Source of the DNA: Dactylellina haptotyla
Taxonomy: Eukaryota; Ascomycota; Orbiliomycetes; Orbiliales; Orbiliaceae
DNA length: 64,000 nt
Assembly: GCA_031310005.1 (NCBI GenBank)
Contig: CM062384.1
Location: 496,001-560,000 of the forward strand
Direction: 5' to 3'
Shown: piece by piece, positions 10,399 to 23,100 of the stretch
Layout of the letters: each line of letters begins with the position of its first letter
How positions within the stretch are numbered: position 1 is the stretch's first letter
The notes under the pieces: model-generated
Told to the model about the DNA's origin: nothing
Database searches by the model: none
The model's input: the letters and a program-made list of their open reading frames with translations, nothing else
Position numbers and translations under genes: made by a program

Positions 10399-12992
10399 AT
10401 GCGAAAATATCTCCAGTCTATTCGTGCTTTTGACGATAGGGAGGCGGCTCCGACCCCACCGCCTGCGCCACTACCAGAACTTCTAGAGACCGGGTTCGAA
10501 ACCTTCAAACAACCAAGGATACATTTTCCTGAATACGAGCCAGGAGGACACGCTCTAGTTGACACGAAAATCGTCGAATTAGGATCCATACCTCAGCCTC
10601 TTAATGCTGCTAAGGTATCATTATCATCTCCTAATAATGCATCACCTATCAGTATTAGCCCACCTTTTGGCCCGAACGATAGCTTTATTCCGGATCTTTC
10701 TGGTGAACACAAAGACACGGTTGTTTCAAGAGCAAAGAGCTTATTTAAAATAGGAGACTCTTTTCAGTCAGTGGACAAACAGTCACAAATCAGCTCCCAC
10801 AAATATACACCGACACTGGATGGAGTCTACAATTGGAACACGGATATACATAGCTACTCATTGAACTCTAGCCAATGCCACCACGAACCAATATCCAGTA
10901 TACATGAAAGAAATCATATCCACAGATGGAGCCGATGCGGGTGTCGAAGCGAACCTATCGAGAATAAAATGCCTGTGGCTCAAGATTCAGATGTTCTCTC
11001 CGCACGATACCACGAGACAAAGTTGAACATGTTTGGCCCAGTTCCTAAAACACTATCCGCTTTTCTGGAGGGAGACTACTCGGAGCAGTCTCCTAAAGCG
11101 AACCCGTTAGAACCCGGACCGAGCCCCGAACAGAGTCAGCTTGATCAAGATAAATTAATCACGGAATTCGCAATCGATGAAGAAAATAAAAATGAGAAAC
11201 GTGACCAGCTAAAGACCGTGTACTTGCTCGTCCTGCTCTTGATCTTAGAGCAAAAGGGCTTCGGATACTATTATTCCGACATCTGCACCAGCGCATCCCT
11301 CTCACAGACTACAGTCACAGGAGAAAGTTCGAGTAGCCGAAATGGATATCGTGGGACCAGTTCCGAAATTTCGCCTTCAAGCAGCATTAAAGGGGGGAAG
11401 ACTAGGTATTCCTTCAAGCGAAAGAGGGTGAACCAAGATGAAAGCGGGGATGAAGATGGCCCTAAACGTCGGCCACCTCAGGGAGCACTAGCTCGGGCGA
11501 TCGCAGAGCGACGGAAACACCTCGCTTGCCCTTTTGCAAAAGCTTCGCCAGAATATCACCCAGAATGTCTGTTGATTCACCGCAGAAACTTGGCTGGAAT
11601 AAAGTATGCATCACTCTCCGTTCATCCAAAGAAATTGAATATCTGCTGACAAGGAGCTTTATAGAGAGCATGTAAAAAGAAAGCACTTTAATGGAGTGCT
11701 TCCAGACCCCCTCTTTAAGGCCAGGACGTGGGAGCTCGTGTTCAGTTATTGCAATAGTCCTTGGCTGGGTCCGATACCTGATCCATGTATGCTTTACGAT
11801 TGCCCTTTTGAGAATTTTATTCCCAACCCTAACCCGCCTATTAGATCTGGAGTTCGGTCAACCTATGAAATGGGTTAAGCGAGATAGGGAGCAAACGCCT
11901 GAGCTGCACCGGATATACCCAAGGAATGAGAGCATGTACAGCTTACAAAGTCACTCAACGTGCGAAAGGAGCCTATCATTCCAACCGATACTACCGCAAC
12001 CGCCCCGTAGCCAAACAACTGAATCATCGAGTTCTATTCGAGAACTCAGCTGTGAAAGTAGCGGGTTCGGCTCCCCACAAGGCTTCGCTCCCACATCACC
12101 GGTTACCCCGACGTCTACGAATGATTTTAGCCCGCCAAAAGAGCCGTCAATCGGACAGCTGGTGGCTGATATTTCGACCGAAGACTGGTTTACGAGCAGT
12201 CTAGCAATAATAGCACCAGAATCAGATTTTACCAGTATGGGTTTCAACCCGGTGAGCGAAATAGACTTTGCCCAGCTTAGCGATTATATGTACTCAAATT
12301 TTGAGGTGGACATCAACAAAACGATCGCAGAGGCTCTGGAATCGGGGTCGGACTCCGGGCGCTCGACGAGCGATTGCCGCCCGTGCGTTGAACGGGAAAC
12401 GCATCTCGAGGAAGACCTGAGAGTAAATGCCAACAATTTTAGTAACCCGCCCCCTAACATAGATATTACGGATGGGTTGGCTTCCCCAGAATATTTGTCA
12501 TACCCACAAGGAGCCCCTCAACTATCGACACCGCTTCCTCGGCCCATAACTCACAGCGCTCGATTACCTAAGCGTAAAGCGGTCCCCGCTCCCGCAATAC
12601 CTGAGCGTGGGTCAGCCCCTGCCAATGCAATACCTAAACGAAAAGCTGTCCCGGTTGCTGCGAGCCCTGCCAGGACCAAAAAATACACCTTGCAAGTTCG
12701 CAGGGGAGATTTCGGTATACGTCTATCATCTCCCACACAACGAACTCCCAAGAAGTTCCAATTCGACAATATGACAGAATTCAGGCGTGAGTTCGAGAAT
12801 TGGATGGTTGAGAATTTCCAAGATCCGGCGTTTTCATGGCATTCATGCGAATTCGAGGACCCCCAAACTTCGAATCGAATATCTGATATCGATACGTTGG
12901 TTAGCGAGCTCGAATGGACTTGGATCGCATTAAGAACCGAGAATGCAGCCTTGTTCCTAACCTCGAAACGGACAATGGTGTCAGATGGGTGA
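10399..12992 (+). CDS. Large fungal protein with a C2H2-like (CPF-K-C...H-RKH) zinc finger
   Basis: Three exons: 10399-11603, 11665-11786 and 11845-12992, giving 824 residues with phases that agree. The introns (61 and 58 bases) have CTGAC and CCTAAC branch sites and end in TATAG and TTAG. Spliced, the centre reads CPFAKASPEYHPEC, then GIK-EHVKRKHF: C377-x12-C390-x13-H404-x4-H409, the fungal C2H2-like finger usually written CPF.K..P..y..C...VK.H..RkH. The following W...F...GPIPDPYLEF also fits the segment after this finger in filamentous fungi. The N-terminal 370 residues and the C-terminal 400 are Ser/Pro-rich and probably disordered. A basic stretch with two KRKAVP copies (12570-12660) could be a nuclear localisation signal. 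The role is unknown; a nuclear regulator is a guess. Confidence 0.75.
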
Positions 12993-13604
12993 AAGTGGAG
13001 CTACGATACCCCGGTGGAGATTTAATTCTTAGATTTGCTCCTGCTCTGATCGTTTTGTTTGCGAGACAGGCTAGCAATATAGCTACATTGGGCTAGCTAA
13101 GCTGAAGCTTGCAGAACTCTCTGTTGCATTTTTCCAACAACACACTGCTTTCGAAGCGCCATTGGAAATTAGATGTCTGGCATGTCTGAGACAACCATTC
13201 TTCGCAGAGAAAATTCTAGGTTGAGGTTGCACCTGAGTGGAAGACAATATAGATAATCTAAGTCGAATGAAGAAGGAAAATAAAACTGTATTATAAAGAA
13301 ATCCTAACGCTGCCCACTATAATATAATTATATACAAGGAAAAATTTAACTCCCGAGAGACAACCCAATGGCAAGCAACCAGATCCCATGATATGCGCAA
13401 AAAAAATGGTATGGATGTGACAAAGTCACAACTATTCTTCGTATATGGCCCACATCATATCATTAATATCCTCCAGTTCATGGAAAAGCAACATTCCACC
13501 ACATGGCTGTGAAAACCCGAAATCGTGGTGCTGATACCTGTCGTTATTGAACTCCGTTATATCTTGTAGTTCGCATAGCGACACAAAACGATGGATCATT
13601 CAAT
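12993..13604. other. Intergenic stretch between convergent genes
   Basis: About 610 bases between two 3' ends; AT-rich, presumably holding both 3' untranslated regions. Nothing else seen. Confidence 0.4.
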
Positions 13605-14450
13605 TTACAAAACAATGACCAAAAGACCGAAAGCACCAACAAAAATGGAGCTCAGGGCAAGACGGGTAGAGCTAGCTCCGCTTCTTGGGACCGATGTTTG
13701 ACCAAAGTTGATAATAGTCTGCGATGGGTAGTTTCCGAAGTAGGAGGTTGGCTGGGGACCAAAGTAGTTACCAGGAGTGCTATAACCGAAAGATCCAGCA
13801 TTTGGGTTGGTGTAGATTCCGCAGTAGTTGTTGGTGAAGAACTGGAGAGCGGAAGATTGAGCTGGGTTCGCGGTGCGGAGGTATCCCAAGCAGCCAGCAG
13901 CCATGTTGGAGAGGTTGACGTTTGGCTGGCAGAGGCAGTTTGCGACGTTGATGGAAGTGACGGCTGGGATGTTTGGTGCGCCGCACGAAGTTATAGAGTT
14001 GGCAAGCTGATTGCAGACTTGGACATCTCCACCATTGTTGTTATTGTTGAAGTTTGTTGGGGTTGGGTTGATACCGAGGTTGACGGTGGGGTTTCCGTTC
14101 TGTGGGTTCTGGATCGCGAGTTGCTTGCAGATGGTATCGAGGGTGTTCAAGGTTGAGACAGTGCTTTGGCCGACCAATTGGCCTCTATCAAGTCCCTGGA
14201 GACATTGCTGAGCGGCTTGGTTCAAGCTAGGGTTCTGACAGAAGCAGCTGAAAAATCGGTTTTCGGCGTTCTGGTCGTTAAAGTTCAAGGTGGTAACACC
14301 GCAGTTGGTGGCCATAGTGACAACCGAGTTACAGACATCTGGCAGTTGAGAGAGGTTCTCTGTGGTGACACCGAGGTTGGTATCGATAGCCCCACCGAGA
14401 GTGGCGGTGACCAAGAGCCCGAAGGTAAGGAATGAGGATTGTGGAGACAT
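13605..14450 (-). CDS. Probable GPI-anchored surface protein with two six-cysteine modules
   Basis: A single exon of 281 residues. Residues 1-20 (MSPQSSFLTFGLLVTATLGG) are a signal peptide. Two modules follow with the same spacing logic C...C...C-x-C...C...C: about 38-112 (VCNSV, TNCGV, SCFCQN, QQCLQGL, TICKQL) and about 145-215 (VCNQL, TSCGA, NCLCQP, AGCLGYL, NYCGIY), so an internal duplication. An Asn-rich linker (NFNNNNNGG) separates them. A Gly/Ser/Tyr-rich stretch leads to SGASS and a hydrophobic C-terminus (LALSSIFVGAFGLLVIVL) typical of GPI-anchor signals. The pattern is not the eight-cysteine CFEM domain. A TATATAAG box lies 126 bases upstream. Cell-wall or plasma-membrane location is inferred; function unknown. 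Confidence 0.82.
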   Translation of the reverse strand: MSPQSSFLTFGLLVTATLGGAIDTNLGVTTENLSQLPDVCNSVVTMATNCGVTTLNFNDQNAENRFFSCFCQNPSLNQAAQQCLQGLDRGQLVGQSTVSTLNTLDTICKQLAIQNPQNGNPTVNLGINPTPTNFNNNNNGGDVQVCNQLANSITSCGAPNIPAVTSINVANCLCQPNVNLSNMAAGCLGYLRTANPAQSSALQFFTNNYCGIYTNPNAGSFGYSTPGNYFGPQPTSYFGNYPSQTIINFGQTSVPRSGASSTRLALSSIFVGAFGLLVIVL

Positions 14451-17184
14451 TTTTGATAATTTATTGGTAAGGACCGAAGACTGAAGTATCAGTGAGGAAA
14501 ATGAGTGTGGTGTAGAGAACGTATCTAGTGATCAACCGGTTAGTTCGATTCTCAGTCCGCAGAGAGTCCCGTTCTCTTATATAGATGATAGCTGTTCCTC
14601 ATAACTCGGATTCTACTGTACTCCCAAAACGCTCGAGCTGGTGGATATCTGTGCTAGGGCTTCGAATGTGTTGCCTTTGTGGGGGTACCCATGTTGTCGC
14701 ATTTGGTAACTTGCCATATGCGGTTAGTTGAAGGTGAACCGTTTTAACTGGCGATGAAGCCCTCCTGCCCTATCTTGGGCGGTTTGCCATTCCTATCGCT
14801 GCAGAGTCTCTCGAAAAACACCCGTAGAAAAGGTCGATGCGGAACGGGACATTGGTTGGAAAGTAAAATCTCCGGTTTGTTTCAACCAAACTGCCACTAA
14901 AAAACGCTCTTGTGCGCAGAAATGGGCAACTCTCAAGGAAGCCCGAAGTGCTTGAGTAAACCCATGGTAAAAGGTACTTCGAAGTTTGGCCTCGCTAAGC
15001 TGTTCCCCTGCTATTCATTCTGCGCCCTGGTAAAAGAATTTCCATGGTTCCGGCAAATTTTGCCAAGCTGCAAGGAATCTCCTTCGCTTGGTTTTCGCAA
15101 AATATCGCCTGGCGTCACGAGTTCTCAAGAGAGGTTCTGATCAAGCCAATTTAACCTAGAGATGTCTAATTAGGGTGCCCAACACACAGATTGGGTAGGA
15201 GTGAATATTCCCTCACCAGCCGCCTTACCTCCTTAGTCGCTCCGCTTCATCAACCCAGGTGTTAAATGTCCGACAAATGAGGTAGAAAAGTCTGTCCCCG
15301 TGTCGAATAGCTAGGCGTCTCGTGTGAATCAAAATGTCCAATTTCTCGTGGTCTTCAGTTGCATTGGCTTCGTTTCTTAGAACGAGCGATATTGTTCTAG
15401 CGGCTATTTCATAAGAACCAGCCAGAATCGTATCTCGATGTCTATGAAGACTAGAGTCATGTTTTTAGTCTTATACAATGTGCATCTGACGTTGCAATCA
15501 GAAACACTGTCCGTGTGCTGTCTTGTCTACATATCTTCGTGTGAGCCACACCAATTAATGTTGATAGCAATGCGTCATTAAGTAACAAACAGCCCATTTT
15601 AAACTCGAATCCGAACTATAGTTGTGCTCGAGGACTTCTAGTGTATAGGGCTATTACCCTCTCGTAAACCTTGCCGAGCGAGGTTTTATTTGATGGTGGT
15701 GGTACCTAACTCTTGTCAAATGGCCATTCGACATAATCAAAATCCAAGTTTCGAATTCGGAGACACAATAGCATCCAGAATCAGTACATGCAAAGCCCAA
15801 AGGAAGCTGGACCGCCAAAGGGTTTGGAAACTTGTGTTGGCAGGAGTGTGTTGGGCGCCTTGCCTTGATGCTGCTGAATCCAGTAACACAAAGGTATCAA
15901 AAGCGCCCCCACTGAAACACCAAGATTCCTGCAGAACATGTCGAACAGAGGTCGATATTTTGCATCCGAATATATGATGTTCAAATATTATAAATAAATA
16001 TTATTATCTCCCTTTGAGGCCCAAGTAAACGTCTCGGGTTGTTATGACGCAGGTAGGCCTGGGCTTTAACCTCGATTTAGAAGCAATGTCACCACCGGCC
16101 AAAAAAAAAAACCGTGGGTTTTGGTTTTGGTTCCGGGACTTTATTTAAGACCTTCGGCCTCGCTTCTCGCTTTCGCAGTATGTGTTGGTGGAATATCATA
16201 TTCAGGCACCATTGCGATTTGCTTATACGTGGGCCAGTAACGGTAGACCAGGGTGACCTTGCAACTGGCTACAGGGCAAAGCCTTGAATTGGTTTTTCCA
16301 ACAAAGGTTCTTGAATCCAAAAAACAGCTCGACGGAAACTGACTGTTGGTGGACCATAGTATGGTTAGGAGGAAGCAATGAGGGCTACACAACATCTAGA
16401 ATGTTTGCTACTTGCTGTATCTTCATTGGTGTGACTGCGAAATTCGTCCTAGGTTGGTACCACGTAGCATGGATTACGAGTAAGCATATGCAGACGTTGG
16501 TGCGGTAGTTTCCCGTCCCAGAGGGAAAGGAACCCTGCTCTCTATCGATTCCTGGGGTGCGTTCCTGGTCTTCGGGACCGTGCTTCGGGATCTCTGGCAA
16601 GGATAGAGGCAGTATCGGAACCTTGGTGGAGCTACCTGGCCTATCAAGTTGGAACGGCACGGGCACCGATCTCTCATAATCGGTTGTTTTGGAGATGAGT
16701 GGGAGGATATGCCCAAGGTGGGGGAAATGCCCGGAATGTTGAAGGCTCTCTGCACTCTACGCGCTGAGCGTGCAGATAGGTGCTAGAAACTAGACTTGTA
16801 GCTAGACACGTCTTCCAAAAACCTCTCACAACTCGTCGTTGCATTTCTCCTTCAACTAACTATAAAGCTCTTTACCAGTCTCGTAAGTTCTTTGCAACTT
16901 ACTTCTTTCCATAGAAATAAAGCACAACAGCTTCGTAGATTCGTATTGCAACGGTCCCTCATTATCTTGTTCAGTCTCGCATACGTCTTGGAAGCCAATA
17001 ACCTACCTCTCTCTATTGCCTTTTCCTTATACTGGGTACACCACCAACAGGTATTCGATACTCTCTCTATATACTAACCTCCGTGAAAAGACACAGGATC
17101 TGACGTTTGAATGTAGCTTCTATTTCCCTATACCCCATATTTCGCCAATCTAGTGGCCCTTGAAGTTTCACTCAAACGCCCAAC
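14451..17184. other. Gene-free stretch of about 2.7 kb
   Basis: It holds the promoter of the GPI-protein gene at its left end and presumably the promoter of the giant gene at its right end, where TC-rich tracts occur at 16840-17060. Short frames at 14910-15140, 15690-15977 and 16141-16755 (both strands) have no splice-consistent extension or recognised motif and are not called. Confidence 0.45.
14576..14583 (-). promoter_or_regulatory. TATA box of the GPI-type surface protein gene
   Basis: TATATAAG on the minus strand, 126 bases upstream of the ATG at 14450. Distance and strength match the boxes of the two other secreted or surface protein genes in this window. Confidence 0.55.
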
Positions 17185-20100
17185 ATGAGTACGCGAAGGA
17201 GGCGATCCAACTATGACCTCGTCCAACCAGATGAGGATTTGAGGCCTGCTCGAAGACGACGATTAGGGAACGAGGCGGAGTTCCTCGAGGCTTATAATCA
17301 GGTACAAAGCAGCTCTACCTCTCCTAACCTGAGTACCCCGTCAAGTTCTTCATCGCCGTCATCATCGCAAGCTAGAGTCAGACGGGCGCGTTCTTCTGGG
17401 GGAAGTAATACTGCTCAGTTAACACGCCAGCCATTAGAGCCGGAATCGAGCTTCGAAAAGTCCGAGAAGCTCTCAAAGTTGTATTTTCAAATCCTCGTCA
17501 ACAATGTCTTCCTACCCCCAAAGCTTCCCGATAAAGCTGTTGAAAAGCTAGACGAGAGAGAGGCCGATCATTATCTTTTGACCATCCTCTCCAAAGCTGC
17601 TCAAAGCTTTGGTGAAGCTCTCCCTGCAGAACCTTCAAACTGGTGGCAGGCTGTCATTAAGAACATCGCTGTTTTGGAGGACCTCTACAAACCCGACGAG
17701 GATCAGTCGGGGATGTCAGAGAAAATAATTCTTGATGCACTGGCCAACATGAGAAGTGGAGGTATGCTTTGATTTACTTATCCTGTCTAGTGGAAGATTC
17801 TCTCCTAACTATAGCATAGATTTTCTTACTTTCTATATTCGAAAACAAAATGCTGGACTAGTCATCCGAAAAACCCAGACAGAAGGTATTTTTGAGATCT
17901 TTGAAGCATCTCCACTTGCCGATGGTGTTGCGGAGTGCCGAAAACGCCTTAAATCATCTTTTCCTGGTCCACGAACAGCAATCTCCAAGGAAGTTTTCGA
18001 TGATCCAAGGTTTAGGGAAGAGCTATCGAGATATCTTGGGTATATGGATGCTACTATGCTCGATGTACTAGGCGCTATGAATGGCTCTGTGAACGATGCC
18101 GGCGCTACTGACCCATCCTATATGACGCACGTATTGACTGGGATTACGCGCGGGATTGGAGAACTGAAGCCGTCGCAGGAAACAAAGATATGTAAGCGTA
18201 TCGCAGATGCCGTTCTGGGAACGGACAAATCGGTTTGGAGACGCTCGCCGATGTGGCTCGTTATCAGGGTTGGGTTGCAAACCTCCTTGAAGCGCCAAGA
18301 CAGTCCCAGGCACGACTGGTACAAATTATTTCTGTTATATTTTATGTCGAAGACCCTCCAAATAGCAATGACCGACAACCTAATAGCCTCAGATTTTCTT
18401 TATATCATGGGTGCTAAGATTGCCAGGAGGGCACAGAAATTGGACGGGAAAATCCCGTTATTCATCAATAATGAGGTTTCGTCCGCTGTAGAGAGGTTAT
18501 CTAACCTCCAGAAGGGGCACTGGGAAATATTTTGCCAACTAAGTGGAAAGCAGATTACTTGGAGCCCTACAGACTTTGAATTTGAAGCAGATTGCGAACT
18601 GAGGCTTCCGAACAGCTTAAAGTACCTCAAGGCAGTTGCTAAAGGATCTACGAGTTTAACCGCTGGTGAGCTAGACCGACGAAACTTTGAACCCGCAGAC
18701 TTCCTCCGCATTGATGATGCTTTAGAATTGCCTCTGGACTGGTCTAGAGCTTCGAAGAAGAATATTGCTATTCGATTGATGGACATAGAAACGTGGGTCG
18801 AGCATAGGATCGACGAGTACGCGGTTCAGCACGAAAGAGTGAAATCAGCGGTGATTGAGCTCGGGAATCTATTCGCGAAATACCTTCAAGTCGCCGTCGA
18901 TGCGTATGCAGGCAACCCCGAGAATCTATCCTTGGCATTCTTGACAGGGTATGAGATCTGGGTTGCTTTAGATAAAATCGCAGTTCAATGCACGCCACTA
19001 CTTGCTGACTACCCTCCAGAGATCAGGGCGATAGACCTCGATTGCCTCCTTGTGCCATCTCGGAAACATATGAAAAGGTTGGCGAAGATCCAAGTCTATC
19101 TTATGAATCGCGAGCGCGATGCGAAGATCTATAAGCAAAATATTCTCAATGATTCTGTTTCTGAAAGTTCTTTCCAATGCCGATATTTTGATGAATCGCC
19201 ATATCACGAAGACCTTCTAGCAAAAGTTCAGACTACCGCGGCAGCTGCTAGAAGAGACGTCCTGACAAAATGCGACGAAATCAATGATCAATACTTCGCG
19301 CTTAAAGCAGAGAAGGATAAACTGGAGCATGTGTTTACACCTAGGGGTAGGCATCGCGCAATGAGGTATTGCGAGAGGTGCCAGAAGAAAGCTCAAATGA
19401 ATCAGTTGAGAGTTGCAAGACATGAGTGGTATGTGGAAGTTAAAACCGTGGAATTTGAAGAATATTAACAGAATTGTACAGGCCATTACCGAAAGACGAT
19501 GAACCATTGTTGAAGACAATAATTTTCGAGCTCCACTGTCCGGAACATATCGCCGCCTGGCGCGATACGACATTTAGAATGCTTGTAAATACTACTGCAG
19601 TACTCCAATTCTCGGAAACCCACCCTGAAACGAAACAGCAAGAAAAGCTAAGCACATATATTGGCCTAAGGGATTTCTATACCGATAATCGAGAGTCCGG
19701 TATTGTCCTTGCGTCACTGACCAAAGCCGTTGGCAAGGACGGTGGCGTTGCTGTCGATTTACCTGCCAATAATGATGATATTCTGGCGGAGTTTTCGCTT
19801 CGACTACGCTACTGGTACAGCGATGGTACAGGAGGGCACTGGGTTCATGACTTTCTCAATCAGAAAGGGATATGGAACAGGAAGATGTTTTCGTATAAAC
19901 TCCCCTGCGACAGCTTATACCACTCGCTAGAGTTTGCCTTGATGGGAACGGTTCATATGCCAAATCAAATCGAAGCTCTTCAGTATAAGTGCCCACCACA
20001 GCTTTCCATCCATGAATTCCGTGAGTTTGGAATGTTTCGCTCAGGCCATAATTTACAATGGCTTAATATTGCGAGGATTCTTAAAGCGCGAAGCCTTAAC

Positions 20101-23100
20101 TTGAATCACCAAGAGGTGAGCTTCTTATTTCTCCAAGCTTCATGGGAAGCTGGTCCTGCCGTCAGGGATATGAAAAATATTTTTTATCGAGACTCCCATC
20201 GGGTGTTTGATAGAAGCGCCTTGACAGGAAATATACTCAACGCGATTGAAGGTGTTTTGGAGTCGATACAATCGAATTGGTTGGAGATTGTTACTATGGC
20301 TACACTGATCGCACTATCATGTCGTTGCTTGTCCTTAATCAAACAAAACGAGCAAGCAACGATTTCTCAAGCTATTGCTTTGATACTCAAGCTCCGAGAC
20401 ACAGTCTATAGATGGATTGAGGACCTGAGAGAACAGGTGAAAACTGAGCAGGAGGAGAATAGCCTCGCTGAAAAACTTCAATCTCTCATGAGATGCGCGG
20501 CAGTTTGTCGTATGACGTATGAGGTTCCAGAAGAACATGCGGACTATCTAGTCGATGGCCTCGTCTTTAGACCAGACAATGAAGAAGCCCATGACCCGAA
20601 ACACATTGCGATCTATCTGGAAACAGCAGCTATCATCCGTGACAACCTCCCAGTAAGGCGCGAACAAGTGCAACCGTATTTTCGTCACGCAATAGATCGC
20701 TCTAATCGGATCTCTCATCGCTGGGAGAGCCGTGTTAGGGAGTTTACGCTTCGAGACGCTTCGGGTATTGATCTCGCAACCGAGAAACAGTGGCAAAAGC
20801 ACGAACGAAGCACGCCCTGGGCACCAGCTTCAGAGAAAAGTCGACATTGGTTACATGCTCTTACAAAACCTTCCTCAGGGAGTCGATTGGTTCAAATAAG
20901 TGTCAATTTACTGGACGGACAGTTTTTGATAGACAGCGTACCTTTCGGGCGGTTGCCGGATGAGTATATAGATCACGCTACGATCGATCGAATTTTCGGA
21001 GGAGAAGTTGTTGTCGTTTGCCCGTCTTCGATGAGTGGTATGCAGTTCGAAACCAGGTTTCCAATACAAGGTCACCAGGTACATTTTGCATTGAAGGGCA
21101 CCGAGCTCATTGTCAGGTCTAAAAAAGATGATGAGGTATTCGAACTTATCCCGCATACATACTTCGATGGCGATCTTTGTGTGCCACTCGTTGATGAATT
21201 TTCGCATTGGATGAGCAAAAGTGACAAGATAGTGCAATTCCGAAAGCTTGCAGACAAGTGGTCGATCCCTAATACGAGCTGGGTACTAAAGTCATTAAAT
21301 AACCGGCCAATTTTAGCGCGCTATGATGATCCCAAAACACTTGTTATAGACCCTCGAAGTCGGACAGCCAATCAAGTCCACGGTATCCTTAGCTGCTTAG
21401 AGCCGCAATCTCACATCCTTGTTACCGCTGCAGAAAATGAAGAGGGGGAAAGGGCAGTGGTTCAGACAGAACTGGCCAGGCTAAACCTCAAATTTGCGAC
21501 TCGAGATGAAATTTTCTCTTGTCATAACTTCTCGGGTTTTGTCATTGATAGTGATCAAACCTTGGGGTGTTTCAATGGTCTGGTAAATAAATTGGTTTTG
21601 CGTAAAAATGATGAGCGCATGGTTATAGTTCCTTCTGGGGATGTAATAGTGAAAAGGATAGACGATTTCACACAGACCGTTATAGATGGTGCGACATCAT
21701 ACAGGACCTACGCCGTCGACAGGCATCTTGGGCGGCTTGTGGGGGACGGCTCGATTTCGAGTCGACTTTACCAAGCCTACCTACACGCAGTTACATCCTC
21801 CCCCGCTTGCCAAGTCGATAAGCTCACCCAGCGGACAGGGACTGAGGAAGCAGCCAGCTTACTCTTGTCTGGTGCTATCAAATCTTTCCAGGAGTTGAAC
21901 GATGAAGACATTCGACTACTCCATCTAATTGCACAGCTTACGCCTCGTCGGACTTTTGGAGCATCGCAACGACGAGAAAACCACGGAGGACAGAATTGGA
22001 AGAACAGGGGAAGGATTGAATATGTCGCCTGGAACAACAGCCTCTCATTTAACTGTCAACGGGATATATTTCGCGTTGAGGCTACGTCGATTCTCGATCA
22101 TTGGATGAAGGTCAAGAGATTTATCCCTACTAGCCAAAACCTTATTGAGGAGCCTGTCATCACTGATAAACAGGCCGACGAAGACAGGGCCATCGAAGAA
22201 GGCAAGGAGGACCGTAGAACCGAAGATGGGGTCGAACGGGGAGAAAATATGCTTCTTCGCCGTGCCGCATGTCGAAATGAAGTTTTTTACCCGTTTATAA
22301 AAAACACTTGGTCTCGATCTAGACAAACGGAATCTCACAATGAAGTAGATTTGGATACTTTAGTCGACTATGAAGACCCGAATCCCATCGAAGACATGGA
22401 CTACTCGGCTAGAGATGGTACTGTGCAACTTGACGATGACAAGGAGGTTTATGTGTGCCAACTCACCAAGTCACTGCTGCAATGGACCCCTGGGATGCAG
22501 CCGCCAAATCTCTGGACGACTCTCAAGGAGTTTGATAAATCTGGGGTGAAAGGAAGCCACAAATCTGTTAAGATACAAGTATCCGACCCACTGATGAAGA
22601 GATCAAGTGGGGAGATCTGGAGCGGTTTATTTTCATTATGCCGCAAAGTTAATCAACGAGAAGATATCTTCAAGCTCATCTTCGCATTAAGGGCCCTTAC
22701 CTACCGAGATGGATTCGACCCTACCCTTGTCCATGCATTAGCCGCTGCCGCTATGCTGCCAGAATTTCGGGATGACCGATTTGAGATTCCAGCTGGGCAC
22801 ATTGAAGTTGCCCATGGGGCTGAACTGAATGTAAAGGGCATTCAAAAGATCATAAAAAAGTCTGTTAAAGGGTTTTCCATCAGTCATTACAATGCGCTTC
22901 CTCAGCGCCCCGATGAAACAGAAGAGATGGCGGAGTCTCGACGAAGGGTCGCATACAACCAGCAGCTGCCTATCGATCGATCGATGCTACTACAACACTA
23001 CAAAAATCAATGGCCGACAGATACTCCATCTCGCCCAAATCCCAAAGACTATCGTCTGATTAATGTTAAAAGCGTTCACCATCAAGTAGTGGAGCATTTC

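Noticed and set aside
11604-11653. Intron ending at CAAG in the zinc-finger gene
   Set aside because: It shifts the frame into an early stop; the acceptor at 11660-11664 restores the finger.
14910-16755. Several short open frames on both strands, including overlapping minus-strand frames at 16141-16755
   Set aside because: Tried joining them with GT...AG introns and found no recognisable protein.
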